Assembly (NCBI RefSeq): GCF_009696615.1
Contig: NZ_VULO01000015.1
Coordinates: forward strand, 1 to 64,000
Direction: 5' to 3'
DNA from: Scrofimicrobium canadense
GTDB taxonomy: Bacteria; Actinomycetota; Actinomycetes; Actinomycetales; Actinomycetaceae
Length of the DNA stretch: 64,000 nt
Part shown: piece by piece, positions 1 to 8,411 of the stretch
Layout: each line of letters starts with the position of its first letter
Numbering within the stretch: position 1 is the stretch's first letter
The notes under the pieces: generated by a model
Seen by the model: the letters and a program-made list of their open reading frames with translations, nothing else
What the model was told of the DNA's origin: nothing
Databases searched by the model: none
Made by a program: the position numbers and the translations under genes

Positions 1-114
1 CGAATGTAAGCCACAACCCCATTCTAACAAGGCCCCTAGTGCCCCAACCCAGACACCCAAACCGCGTAAACAAGCCAAAACCAACAACCCAAAACGCCGT
101 CTCAGGACCCCATG

Positions 115-780
115 TCAGAAGTCAGGTTTGAGGGCGCGCTGGTATTTGCGGGACTGAAATTGAGATCCGCGGTCCGAATGGACCTTACATCCCTGCACAT
201 TTCCGCGGATAGCCACCGCGTTCTCTAAGGCGTTCACTGCGAGGCTGGCCCTCATCCGTGGCCCAATGGAGTACCCCACGATCCGCCCCGAGTAGGCGTC
301 CTTCACAGCACACAAGTAGAGCTTGCCTTCACTCGCCCAATGCTCCGAAATGTCCGTCAACCACAGCTCATTAGTGCTGCTAGCCGTGAAGCGGTGCCGG
401 GTAACGCCGTGCTTGTCCTCATAGGCACAGAGGTCATCATGGACAGGAGGTCCCGGCTTAGCCCTTTTACCTCTTTTCTTCCCGAAAGAAGACCACCAGC
501 CATTCTCGCAGCAGATCGCCCAAGCGGCTCGATCACACATGCTCTGGCCAGCGTCTTTCGCTTCGTCAGCCAGGAGGCGATGACCGAACTGCGGATCATC
601 CCTGTGAGCGTCAAACAACGCATTAGCCCGGTAATGCTTGCCTCACTTCAGACTCACTCACTGGGTTCTTCAACCACCGGTAGTACGGGGCTCTAGAGAG
701 CTTGAGGACCCGCAAGGACACCGAGACAGGGATACCGTCTGCGGCGAGCTCGCTCACTAGCGGGTAAAGCCAAATCCTGG
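115..780 (-). pseudogene. IS3-family transposase orfB, broken
   Basis: This is the integrase half of an IS3-type transposase, which carries the DDE catalytic core. Two pieces are readable. The first, near 780-640, encodes YPLVSELAADGIPVSVS and runs to a stop after EVRQALPG. The second, 618-115, resumes with FDAHRDDPQFGHRLL, holds the first catalytic Asp (LWLTDIS) and the second (HSDRGSQF), then stops after about 165 codons. A frameshift near 630 separates the pieces. The C-terminal part with the catalytic Glu is absent, and the sequence beyond 115 is unrelated. It follows its orfA directly. It is a dead remnant. Confidence 0.85.
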
Positions 781-1062
781 CAGATTCGCCTGCGACACAT
801 AGGCCGCGGCGCGGCGGAGAACCTCATTTTCTTGTTCAAGCAGACGGTTCCGTTTACGCAGTTCTCGAAGCTCCCCCGACTCAGCTTTAGTAACCCCTGG
901 CTTCTCCCCAGATTCAACGCGAGCCTGCCGCAGCCACTTATCCAGTGTCCCCACATGGATCCCGAAATCCTTCGCGATCATCTTGATCGTCACCCCAGGC
1001 TCGCGGGCAGCAACCACCCTCAAGACATCCTCACGGAACTCTTGTGGATACGCAGTAGGCAT
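757..1062 (-). CDS. IS3-family transposase orfA (HTH protein)
   Basis: This is a 101-residue OrfA of an IS3-family element, which binds the terminal repeats and normally feeds a frameshifted OrfAB fusion. The N-terminal part is a helix-turn-helix of the transposase_8/HTH_Tnp_1 kind (about residues 5-50, ending GTLDKWLRQ). It is followed by a leucine-rich coiled coil (ELRELRKRNRLLEQENEVLRR at about 70-90). The start at 1062 is preferred because GGGAGG lies a few bases upstream. The reading frame looks intact, but its orfB partner is frameshifted and truncated, so the element is not expected to move by itself. Confidence 0.85.
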   Translation of the reverse strand: MPTAYPQEFREDVLRVVAAREPGVTIKMIAKDFGIHVGTLDKWLRQARVESGEKPGVTKAESGELRELRKRNRLLEQENEVLRRAAAYVSQANLPGFGFTR

Positions 1063-1258
1063 AACACCATCCTCCCAGGCCAGCAAAAACTAGCCAAGTC
1101 AAACGCCACCTACACGCGCAGCAGTCCCTTGGTTTGGTCTTGCGCATATCGTATTGATCCGCCAGAATAATATGTGGCGGCAAGTGTTGCCGTCACGCAA
1201 GGAAAGGCTACCTGCACGATCTGAGTGCAAACCACCTTGCAGAGAGGAGGATGAAGAA

Positions 1259-1480
1259 ATGAATCAAAAGAAGAAAGTATCAATACACGATCGCAATCGC
1301 GGATATCAAGCGTTAAATTTGGTCGATACTGGGTTGGCAGATGTTGTTCGTCCGTGGTTCACGGGTTACGAAGGGCCGGCTGCTCGTCGTATCGAAACTG
1401 CAATTAACGCTTTGGATCGGCCCGCACAACGGGATCGTGCTGCAGACTTCTTAGGCCTGGAAATTAAGCCAGCTGCCTGA
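1259..1480 (+). CDS. Small orphan protein (73 aa)
   Basis: This 73-residue ORF starts at an ATG preceded by a clear GAGAGGAGG ribosome binding site. I do not recognise the family. The protein has a basic N-terminus (MNQKKKVSIHDRNRGYQ), a central DVVRPWFTGYEGPAARRIE segment and no cysteines, signal peptide or double-glycine leader. It stands 68 bases before a membrane protein on the same strand, so the two may form a small operon between the IS3 remnant and the sir2 terminus. Local GC looks lower than in the flanking accessory DNA. The good RBS and polar composition support a real gene; function is unknown. Confidence 0.55.
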   Translation: MNQKKKVSIHDRNRGYQALNLVDTGLADVVRPWFTGYEGPAARRIETAINALDRPAQRDRAADFLGLEIKPAA

Positions 1481-1548
1481 TTTTTGCTGGTTGCGCCTAT
1501 TCTGAGGTGCAACCAGCAAGAATTGATGTGTCTTAGCCTCATGGGAAC

Positions 1549-2202
1549 ATGGAGTCGCCTCGGGCAAAAAATAGATATGCTGCTTTTATGCCTATTTTAG
1601 AAGAGGCGACACGCACTCGAGTTTTGTCCTATGTATCCGCCGGGTTTGTCGTCGGCATAGGTCTTCTGTGCATGACACAATCGTCCAGTCCGGCATTCTA
1701 TATTGGTTGCTTTCTCCCTCTCGGCGGACTATTTCTTATACGCGATAGAGCGAATCATTTTTTTCGACCGCTCCATGTGAAGACTTGGGACGTGGTGATG
1801 GGTTTGGTTCTAGCTGCCCTTGCATGTGTAGTTGTCACAGGCGTCATTCTTAATGCTGCCAGACAACCTACTTTTGTCGAGGGTTTCTCTATTGAAAAGT
1901 TTTACGAAGGTCCTTTTGCCGCGCTTGGGTTGCAGGCGGCATCAATAGTATTTTTCTGTTCTTTTAGCCGCTGTATGCCGCGGGTAGTGGCACTATTCTT
2001 GAGCGTATTTATGATGAGTGTCTATCAGACGGTACTGGTGGGGTGGGATACTCCTCAGCTATTGCTGGTTTTTATGCCATTAGAGTGGATTTTCCTTTAC
2101 GGATATGTGAAGACGCGCAGTATAGTGGCGGTAATGACGGGCCGCATAGCCTTTGCCCTGTCAGTAATGAGTATGCAAGGGCTTGCTTACCTGGTACGTT
2201 GA
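1549..2202 (+). CDS. Integral membrane protein of unknown function
   Basis: This 217-residue, strongly hydrophobic protein has about six predicted membrane helices: around residues 28-45, 48-65, 82-102, 123-140, 145-165 and 168-215. No charged transporter motif, peptidase motif or ATP-binding motif is visible, and I see no EExxxR/HxxxN motif that would make it a CPBP protease. It lies just downstream of the 73-residue ORF. A pairing of a small polar protein with a membrane protein would fit a peptide with its immunity or export partner, but nothing in the sequence proves that. The RBS is weak, and an ATG at 1588 is an alternative start. Confidence 0.55.
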   Translation: MESPRAKNRYAAFMPILEEATRTRVLSYVSAGFVVGIGLLCMTQSSSPAFYIGCFLPLGGLFLIRDRANHFFRPLHVKTWDVVMGLVLAALACVVVTGVILNAARQPTFVEGFSIEKFYEGPFAALGLQAASIVFFCSFSRCMPRVVALFLSVFMMSVYQTVLVGWDTPQLLLVFMPLEWIFLYGYVKTRSIVAVMTGRIAFALSVMSMQGLAYLVR

Positions 2203-2437
2203 TTGATCAATTACCGCACGATGAAAGCCATCAACGTAAGACAGTATCCAGCGTGGCTCATAGCAGTTAGGTGGGGGATAAATATCAGTGTCCACCTATT
2301 CCCTCGGGAGTACCGGAAGCAACGGGAGCAGCGTCGCCTCGCATATTGGGATCGATTACGCCATGGGGGGCAATGCAACTTCCATCTCCCGGGCCAGCGA
2401 TCACGGAACTTCGTGTACTCGAATCACGCTCTCATAG

Positions 2438-3196
2438 CTAAGACATCTGGAGTAGCTGTTCTACTGTGCTGAGTGTTTGCCCGATGGGTTCGCGAATGAT
2501 CAGATCCGCCTGGTAATCAGCTGGGGTGGGAGAAAGATTTACCAAGACAATGTGAGATCCGCGAAAAGCGTTGACCAATCCGGCTGCCGGGAAGACAGAT
2601 AGGGAAGTACCACAGACTATAAGAACTTCAGCCTGGGAGACGGCTTGAACGGACCGGGAAACTGCCTCATCAGGAAGCGACTCACCGTAAAGGACCACAT
2701 CTGGCTTGAGCGCAGCGCCGCATGTACACGTGGGGACAGGAGTCCCTGAGTCCAACTGTTTGATCACCTCGTCCAGAGGAGCTGTAGAGGTGCAGGCAAC
2801 GCAATGGAATTTTTCCAGAGTGCCATGAACTTCCCAAACTTCTTTACTACCAGCCTTTTGGTGAAGGCCATCAATATTTTGGGTAATGACGCCGGCCAAC
2901 AAACCGCGCTCTTCCCAATGAGCTAGCGCTCTATGTGCAGCATTTGGCGTTGCTTTTGGGTGGAACAAGAACTCGCGGGCATATTCGTAGAAAACTTCGG
3001 GGTTGGACGAAAAGAAACTGGCAGAAAGGATTTCCTCGGCCGGAAGGCCAAAGCGCTCTAATGTTGCCCTACGGGCTGACTCTGAACGGAAATCAGGAAT
3101 ACCAGATTCTGTAGAAACTCCGGCCCCACCAAAAAATACAGTGGAGCCGGAGTCCTTGAGGATCTGAGCGAAAATCTCAGCATCCGTACTCGTCAT
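2438..3196 (-). CDS. cobB: Sir2-family NAD-dependent protein deacylase
   Basis: This is a complete bacterial sirtuin of 252 residues. Sirtuins remove acyl groups from lysine using NAD, giving nicotinamide and O-acyl-ADP-ribose. Visible motifs are GAGVSTESGIPDFR (NAD binding, about residues 25-38), TQNIDGLHQKAG (about 105-116), the catalytic His in VHGTLEKF, a zinc site made of CVAC and CTC pairs, and GTSLSVFPAAG near the C-terminus. It starts 10 bases after the aceE stop codon and reads the same way, so it is probably co-transcribed with pyruvate dehydrogenase E1. That suggests metabolic enzyme deacylation as a role, by inference. The symbol is by family resemblance. Confidence 0.9.
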   Translation of the reverse strand: MTSTDAEIFAQILKDSGSTVFFGGAGVSTESGIPDFRSESARRATLERFGLPAEEILSASFFSSNPEVFYEYAREFLFHPKATPNAAHRALAHWEERGLLAGVITQNIDGLHQKAGSKEVWEVHGTLEKFHCVACTSTAPLDEVIKQLDSGTPVPTCTCGAALKPDVVLYGESLPDEAVSRSVQAVSQAEVLIVCGTSLSVFPAAGLVNAFRGSHIVLVNLSPTPADYQADLIIREPIGQTLSTVEQLLQMS

Positions 3197-3206
3197 GATG
3201 AACTAC

Positions 3207-5957
3207 TCAGTGAACCTCGTTGTCAGCAGGAAGGCCCACTGCATCGATCGCATAGTTGAACAGCTCATATCTGTCGATTGCTTCTTTAACCTTACTTCGG
3301 TCAATCTTGCCTTCATTTGCCAACCCTTGCAGTGCGCGAACTACGATTGATTCCGCATCAATGTGGAAGTAACGTCGTGCTGCGCGGCGAGTGTCGGAGA
3401 CACCAAAGCCATCAGTGCCCAGGGTCAAGTATTGTCCAGGGATCCATGGGCGAATTTGGTCATGGACTAGATTGTCCCAGTCAGATGAAGCAACAAACGG
3501 CCCTTCTTGCCCGTGCAGCTGTTGGGTGAGGAAAGGTACACGCGGCTCGCTTTCTGGATGCAAGAAATTATGTTGTTCTGCTTCAATGCCATCACGGCGC
3601 AGTTCATTCCAGCTGGTAACTGACCATGTTGCGGCGTCAACCCCCCAGTCCTCGGCCAGCATTCGCTTGGCTTCGCGAATCCATGGGACACCTACCCCCG
3701 ACGATAGCAACTGCACCTTGGGTCCGCCGGTGTTCGCATGGTCATCAAGACGATAGATTCCTTTGAGGAGGCCTTCAAGATCAAGATTCTCTGGCTCGGC
3801 AGGCTGAACGATCGGCTCGTTGTAGACAGTTAGATAATAGAGCACATTGGGATCGCGAGGATCATCTTTGCCATACATTCGTTGTAACCCGTCACGCACA
3901 ATATGCTGAATTTCGTAGGCATATGCTGGATCGTATGACACGAAACCATGGTTGGTGGAAGCTAGGATATGCGAATGCCCATCCAAGTGCTGCAAGCCCT
4001 CACCAGTAAGGGTTGTGCGTCCAGCAGTAGCGCCAACGACAAATCCGCGCGCTAGCTGATCGGCTGCAGCCCAGAAAGCGTCTCCCGTGCGCTGGAAGCC
4101 AAACATGGAATAGAAGATATAGAACGGCACCATAGGCAAGTTATGAGTAGCGTAAGCAGTTCCCACTACTTGCAATGCAGCAGCAGACCCTGCTTCAGTA
4201 ATGCCGGTGTGGAGGACCTGTCCTTCAATGGACTCCTTGTAAGACAACATCATGTCCGCGTCGACCGCGGTGTAATTCTGTCCGTGAGTGTTGAAGATCT
4301 TCGAGGTGGGGAAGATCGCATCCAAGCCAAAGGTGCGGGCCTCATCAGGAATAATTGGAACGATATATTTACCGACGTTTTTATCCCTAGCCAGATCTTT
4401 CAAGATCTTCACAAAAGCCATGGTCGAGGCGACTGGCTGCCCGCCAGAGCCTGTGCGGAGCTGCTCGAAGGGCTTCGTGGGCAGATCAGGCAATTTAGGA
4501 TCGAAAGGCCTGCGTTCTGGTAGATAGCCTCCCAGTTTTTCGCGACGTTCTTTCATGTATAGCAAAGCCGGGTCGTCGTCTGCAGGCTTGTAATAGGGTG
4601 GGCAGTAGGGGTCCTTTTCCAGTTCTTCATCAGTGATGGGAATCTGGAGACGATCGCGCAGTGCCTTGGAATCCTCCAGAGTCAGTTTCTTCATCTGGTG
4701 GGTTGAGTTACGGCCAGCAAAGTTTGATCCCAGCGCATAGCCCTTGATGGTATGAGCCAAGATCACAGTCGGCTGTCCAGTGTGTTCCATAGCGGCCTTA
4801 TAGGCTGCGTACACCTTCCGGTAGTCGTGGCCGCCACGTTGCAGATCCCAAATCTGATCATCAGTCCAGTTTTCGACCATTGCTTTAGTGCGAGGATCTC
4901 GACCGAAGAAATGCTCACGGACATACGCGCCATCGTTGGCCTTGAATGTCTGATAGTCGCCATCCAAGGTTTCATTCATGACGTTGACTAGTGCGTGGTC
5001 TTTATCAGCGGCAAGAAGTTGATCCCAACCGCGCCCCCACACAACCTTGATGACGTTCCAGCCTGCTCCTTTGAAGAAGGCCTCTAGCTCCTGGATGATC
5101 TTGCCATTACCACGGACTGGGCCATCGAGACGCTGCAAGTTGCAGTTCACCACGAAAGTGAGATTGTCCAGGCTTTGCTGTGCGGCCAACTGCAGCATTC
5201 CACGCGACTCAGGTTCATCCATTTCACCATCGCCGATGAACGCCCATGTGTGTTGTGCAGAGGTGTCTTTGATTCCGCGTAAGTGCAAATACTTATCTAC
5301 CCATGCTTGGTAGATGGCCTCAGCAGGGCCAAGGCCCAAAGAGACGGTGGGATACTCCCAGAACGTGTCCATCTGGCGTGGGTGAGGGTACGAAGGAAGA
5401 CCATCAGGAGTGGAAACCTGTTGGCGGAATCCGTCGAGCTGTTCTTCCGTGAGTCGCCCTTCAAGGAACGCACGGGCATACGGGCCAGGAGAGGCATGAC
5501 CTTGGAAGAAAATGTGGTCGCCACCTCCTGGGTGATCCTTACCACGGAAGAAGTGGTTGAGACCCACCTCGTACAAAGTGGCAACCGAAGCATACGACGA
5601 AATATGGCCACCAACTTTGACCCCTGGACGCTGAGCTCGGGTCACCATCACGGCCGCATTCCAACGAATCCAGCGTCGATAGCGACGCTCCATTGCCTCG
5701 TCCCCAGGGAAATAAGGCTCCTGCTCTACCGGAATGGTATTGATGTAGGGAGTAGTTGTTTCCTGTGGGATCGCCACATCGCGACGCCTGGCCTCTTCCA
5801 GCATATGGAGGAGAACATACCGGGCACGGGGAGCGCCCTTCTCATCAATCAGTGCGTCAAGTGACTCTAACCAATCTTGGGTCTCAAGAGGATCATTGTC
5901 AGGAACCTGACTGAGGATTCCATTGACTACAGGCCGCTGGTCTTTACCCGTGCTCAC
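3207..5957 (-). CDS. aceE: Pyruvate dehydrogenase E1 component, homodimeric type
   Basis: This 916-residue protein is the thiamine diphosphate-dependent E1 subunit that decarboxylates pyruvate and acetylates the lipoyl groups of E2. Length and sequence fit the homodimeric AceE class. The ThDP/Mg motif begins with [12 protein letters not shown] (about residue 240) and ends with [10 protein letters not shown] about 30 residues later. GHISSYAS and [13 protein letters not shown] are typical of the N-terminal region. The C-terminal transketolase-like domains hold EAGSAAALQ and [13 protein letters not shown]. The start is a GTG with AAGGAT upstream. It precedes sir2 by 10 bases and diverges from the DUF3052 gene, an arrangement also known in other actinobacteria such as Mycobacterium. 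Confidence 0.96.
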   Translation of the reverse strand: MSTGKDQRPVVNGILSQVPDNDPLETQDWLESLDALIDEKGAPRARYVLLHMLEEARRRDVAIPQETTTPYINTIPVEQEPYFPGDEAMERRYRRWIRWNAAVMVTRAQRPGVKVGGHISSYASVATLYEVGLNHFFRGKDHPGGGDHIFFQGHASPGPYARAFLEGRLTEEQLDGFRQQVSTPDGLPSYPHPRQMDTFWEYPTVSLGLGPAEAIYQAWVDKYLHLRGIKDTSAQHTWAFIGDGEMDEPESRGMLQLAAQQSLDNLTFVVNCNLQRLDGPVRGNGKIIQELEAFFKGAGWNVIKVVWGRGWDQLLAADKDHALVNVMNETLDGDYQTFKANDGAYVREHFFGRDPRTKAMVENWTDDQIWDLQRGGHDYRKVYAAYKAAMEHTGQPTVILAHTIKGYALGSNFAGRNSTHQMKKLTLEDSKALRDRLQIPITDEELEKDPYCPPYYKPADDDPALLYMKERREKLGGYLPERRPFDPKLPDLPTKPFEQLRTGSGGQPVASTMAFVKILKDLARDKNVGKYIVPIIPDEARTFGLDAIFPTSKIFNTHGQNYTAVDADMMLSYKESIEGQVLHTGITEAGSAAALQVVGTAYATHNLPMVPFYIFYSMFGFQRTGDAFWAAADQLARGFVVGATAGRTTLTGEGLQHLDGHSHILASTNHGFVSYDPAYAYEIQHIVRDGLQRMYGKDDPRDPNVLYYLTVYNEPIVQPAEPENLDLEGLLKGIYRLDDHANTGGPKVQLLSSGVGVPWIREAKRMLAEDWGVDAATWSVTSWNELRRDGIEAEQHNFLHPESEPRVPFLTQQLHGQEGPFVASSDWDNLVHDQIRPWIPGQYLTLGTDGFGVSDTRRAARRYFHIDAESIVVRALQGLANEGKIDRSKVKEAIDRYELFNYAIDAVGLPADNEVH

Positions 5958-6123
5958 GAGAAATCACATCCTTGAACGACTTCCATCTAACAGGTCTATT
6001 GTCCCACCTCTTGAGTAAATATGGGACCCAGGCCCCATGATTTATGCCTCAATCTGAGCGCCAGGTGACTTGTATGCTCTGATGCCTTACGATTTCACTG
6101 AAAGCTCATAGTGATTTTGAAGG

Positions 6124-6537
6124 GTGGTTTCTCAGGTGGCCGCAAGCCTCGGGTTCGCTCCGGGACAGGTAGTACAAGAGTTTTACTACGACGACGACGT
6201 CGATGAAGGCTTCCGTAGGGGGGTCGTCACTGACACAGGTAATGAATTGGCAGACCTCGACTATGGAGACGTTGTTGACGGGGTTTTGATCTGGTGGCGA
6301 GCCGATGACGCCGAAGAGGAAGACCTAGCAGATGTCCTGGTGGACGCGCTGGGCAGCCTCGATGACGACGGTGGAGTGATATGGGTTCTCACCCCCAAAG
6401 CGGGACGTCCGGGAACTGTTCCCCCCAGCGATGTGGAAGAAGCAGCAAAAACATGTGGGATGCAGTGCACATCGACTGCAAGTGCGGGGGCTGACTGGTC
6501 AGGTATACGCCTGGTCTCTCGCGGGCGTGCTCGGTAA
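6124..6537 (+). CDS. DUF3052 family protein
   Basis: This small acidic protein of about 137 residues matches the actinobacterial DUF3052 family: LGFAPGQVVQEFYYDDDVDEG near the N-terminus, then DYGDVVDGVLIWWR, an acidic stretch, and GVIWVLTPKAGRPG. Its biochemical role is not established. The gene is divergent from aceE, which is a conserved neighbourhood in actinobacteria and supports the call. The GTG start at 6124 follows GAAGGG; another GTG at 6136 is possible. Low-complexity acidic stretches (DDAEEEDLADVL) are normal for the family. Confidence 0.85.
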   Translation: MVSQVAASLGFAPGQVVQEFYYDDDVDEGFRRGVVTDTGNELADLDYGDVVDGVLIWWRADDAEEEDLADVLVDALGSLDDDGGVIWVLTPKAGRPGTVPPSDVEEAAKTCGMQCTSTASAGADWSGIRLVSRGRAR

Positions 6538-6639
6538 TCATCCCTCACCGGTGTATTACAGAGTCATAAAACTGAACCAAGGTCTATATTGAGGCCGGGG
6601 TTAAGGTTTATGACTAGGAGTTTTGGCGGAATCGTCGTG

Positions 6640-7312
6640 CTATCTACAGCTGCTAAACCGCAGTCTGGTGAGTTGCCTGCCAGTTCTCTCGAAGTTGTCT
6701 GGGGCTAACCAACGGATGAACTCTGGTCGCAACGCATTCCACTGTGAGTCTGTGATTGAAAACCAAGTAGTGTCATGGCTACAACCTTTGACGACCATGT
6801 GATTGCGGAACGTTCCTTCAAAAGTGAAGCCAAAGCGCTTAGCCGCGCTGGGAGGGAAGATTTCGGGCATCACATTTCCATTCCAAGCGTCGGTAGCCCA
6901 GGTCGAAGACAGTAGCCGCGCTAAGGAAAAATGCTTCTGTAGCACCGCGCGTCTTTGCCAGGAGTGGGCCACGCATGACGTTACCAAGCTCGATAGAGCC
7001 GTTTTTTGTATCAATACGCATGAGTGCTTGCCACCCTTCGGCTCGGCCAGAATCTTGATCTACCACCGCATAGTAGAGAGCTTCTGGTGCACTAATGCAC
7101 TGGTGGGCCCATGAAGTGAACTCTCTGCGTGAGGCTGGTGCAGCTTGAAACATATATTGAAAGAGCTGTTCCTGTTCTGGTCCGCTGACAGCTGCGTACA
7201 AATCATCAATGTGTGACGGTTGTAATGCCTCAAGCCTCACGTATCTTCCAGGTATGACACTGCGACTGGGTCGAGGAACGCCTTGCCAATGGGTAAGGTC
7301 AGTCTCTTTCAT
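6640..7312 (-). pseudogene. GNAT-family N-acetyltransferase, frameshifted
   Basis: Two overlapping reading frames together make one RimJ/RimL-like acetyltransferase. The N-terminal frame (7312 to 6839) contains VRLEALQPSHIDDLYAAV and the acetyl-CoA region GNVMRGPLLAKTRGATEAF, and ends RLEWKCDARNLPSQRG-stop. The C-terminal frame begins with AAKRFGFTFEGTFRNHMVVKG. The join is at about 6845, inside the conserved C(D/N)ARNxxSrraAxrxGF motif, where a single base change of phase explains the break. No other damage is seen, so a recent mutation or a sequence error are both possible. It acted as, or may still be, a small-molecule or protein acetylase; the substrate is unknown. Confidence 0.8.
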
Positions 7313-7492
7313 TCGCGGTCTCCGTCAGGTTCCGAGAGTATGGCTGGCTACGTATCAATTTCGTGGGAGAGATTACATCATGACAAACGTTACAGTCATG
7401 TGATCTCTGTTCCGAGTATTAGCAGGGGCACCGCAAAGAATGCCGCCATGGGGTTGTGTTATGCCGATTATCATTTCAAGCACATTTCCCGC

Positions 7493-7498
7493 TAATAT
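7493..7498 (+). promoter_or_regulatory. Probable -10 element of tRNA-Val
   Basis: TAATAT lies 16 bases before the mature tRNA 5' end. A weak -35 candidate (TTATCA) lies about 19 bases further upstream. The spacing to the tRNA fits a stable RNA promoter, but the -35 match is poor. Confidence 0.35.
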
Positions 7499-7513
7499 AG
7501 TGGAGTTGTTCCA

Positions 7514-7590
7514 GGGCCTATAGCTCAGTTGGCTAGAGCGCCACGTTTACACCGTGGATGTCGGGGGTTCGAGTCCCTCTGGGCCCACCA
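7514..7590 (+). tRNA. tRNA-Val (anticodon UAC)
   Basis: The cloverleaf can be folded by eye. The acceptor arm is GGGCCTA paired with TGGGCCC with one G-T pair. The D arm is GCTC/GAGC. The anticodon stem is CCACG/CGTGG with loop TTTACAC, which gives anticodon TAC for valine GTA/GTG codons. The T arm is GGGGG/CCCTC around TTCGAGT. The 3' CCA is encoded. The tRNA stands alone with accessory DNA immediately downstream, which is the usual position for integrative element insertion. Confidence 0.97.
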
Positions 7591-8007
7591 CTTGGACACC
7601 CTTTTGGATACAATCCTTTTCCGGCTGATCGTCCAAACCTGACACCCGGTTTTCCGCGTGGTTCTGCGGTTCTTGGTGTGCGGCTCGAGTGCGTGAGAGC
7701 GGGCTGTCGCTTCCGTGATCGCCCTGAAAACGCCTCCGACAGCCCGGTTTCACCCGAACCATGCCTCGCGCCCCGCAAAGTTGAATACAGGGGGTATTCA
7801 AATCCTCGCGTGGAAGCGTCAGGGGGTTTCAACTTGGGCGTAGGGGGTTTCAAACCAAGAATCGACACCGGGCGGCTGTTGGTGCCGTGGGGCAACATGG
7901 GTGCGTGGAACGCCTTGGCAAGTGGTGGGCCGGCACGTCCTCACGCCGGGTATTGTTCGGCTGTTCTGGGTGCACTCAACTTAAGGGTGAGCGTGGATTG
8001 TGGTTGG
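7591..8007 (+). other. Non-coding stretch after the tRNA
   Basis: There is no convincing gene here. The stretch holds a 16-base sequence (ACCCTTTTGGATACAA at 7598-7613) that recurs inverted at 44150-44165. It also holds a GTTCTGCGGTT-containing block and a palindrome-plus-repeat module, both shared with 44.5-44.8 kb. Long open frames across it come from GC bias. Confidence 0.6.
7781..7862 (+). repeat. Palindrome plus 21-bp repeats, copy 1
   Basis: TTGAATAC and GTATTCAA form a perfect 8-bp dyad around AGGGG (7781-7801). Forty bases after its start two 21-bp units begin with AGGGGGTTTCAA (7821 and 7842). The same layout, with the same 40-bp distance and more units, is found at 44623-44767. Confidence 0.75.
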
Positions 8008-8400
8008 CTAGCCTGCGTCCTTGTTCGTAGGGGGCATTCGGCTTGCAGGTGTTGCCATTTGCGTGCGGAGCAGAGAAATGAGGGCGTCGCCCGTGACGCC
8101 CAGTGCCGTCGCTTTGCTGATAAGGCGGTCCAGATCGTCTGATAGGACCATGAGCGTTTTAGCTTGGGGTGTGATGATTGCGCCGCGTCCGCGCCGTAGG
8201 GCGACGATACCTTCGTCTCGTAACTCTTGGTATGCCTTGAGAACGGTGTGGAGGTTGACGTCGAGCTGTTCGGCCAGGTCCCGGGCGCTGGGCAGTCGGT
8301 TGCCTGGGCTGAGGTTACCTAAGGACGCTTGTGCGCGGATAGACCCCGCGATCTGCTGGTAGAGCGGTGTTTCTGCGGAGGGGTCGACAACGATTAGCAT
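8008..8400 (-). CDS. GntR-family regulator, YtrA subfamily
   Basis: This 130-residue regulator has the GntR winged helix at the N-terminus (PLYQQIAGSIRAQ, then GNRLPSARDLAEQLDVNLHTVLKAYQEL, about residues 12-60) and only a short C-terminal helical tail. That shape is typical of the YtrA subfamily, which controls ABC or membrane protein operons. The start at 8400 has GAGAGG upstream. It follows the DUF1648 membrane protein gene by 11 bases on the same strand, so the pair is probably autoregulated through the dyad at 9443-9455. Confidence 0.9.
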   Translation of the reverse strand: MLIVVDPSAETPLYQQIAGSIRAQASLGNLSPGNRLPSARDLAEQLDVNLHTVLKAYQELRDEGIVALRRGRGAIITPQAKTLMVLSDDLDRLISKATALGVTGDALISLLRTQMATPASRMPPTNKDAG

Positions 8401-8411
8401 CGTTTGTCCTC

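Noticed and set aside
2203-2472. Open frame of 89 codons after the membrane protein
   Set aside because: It overlaps the sir2 end in antisense, has no RBS at its TTG start, and shows no coherent protein features.
7558-8142. Long plus-strand frame across the tRNA flank and repeats
   Set aside because: It starts inside the tRNA, runs antisense into the gntR gene and owes its length to GC bias; only the repeat DNA itself is of interest.
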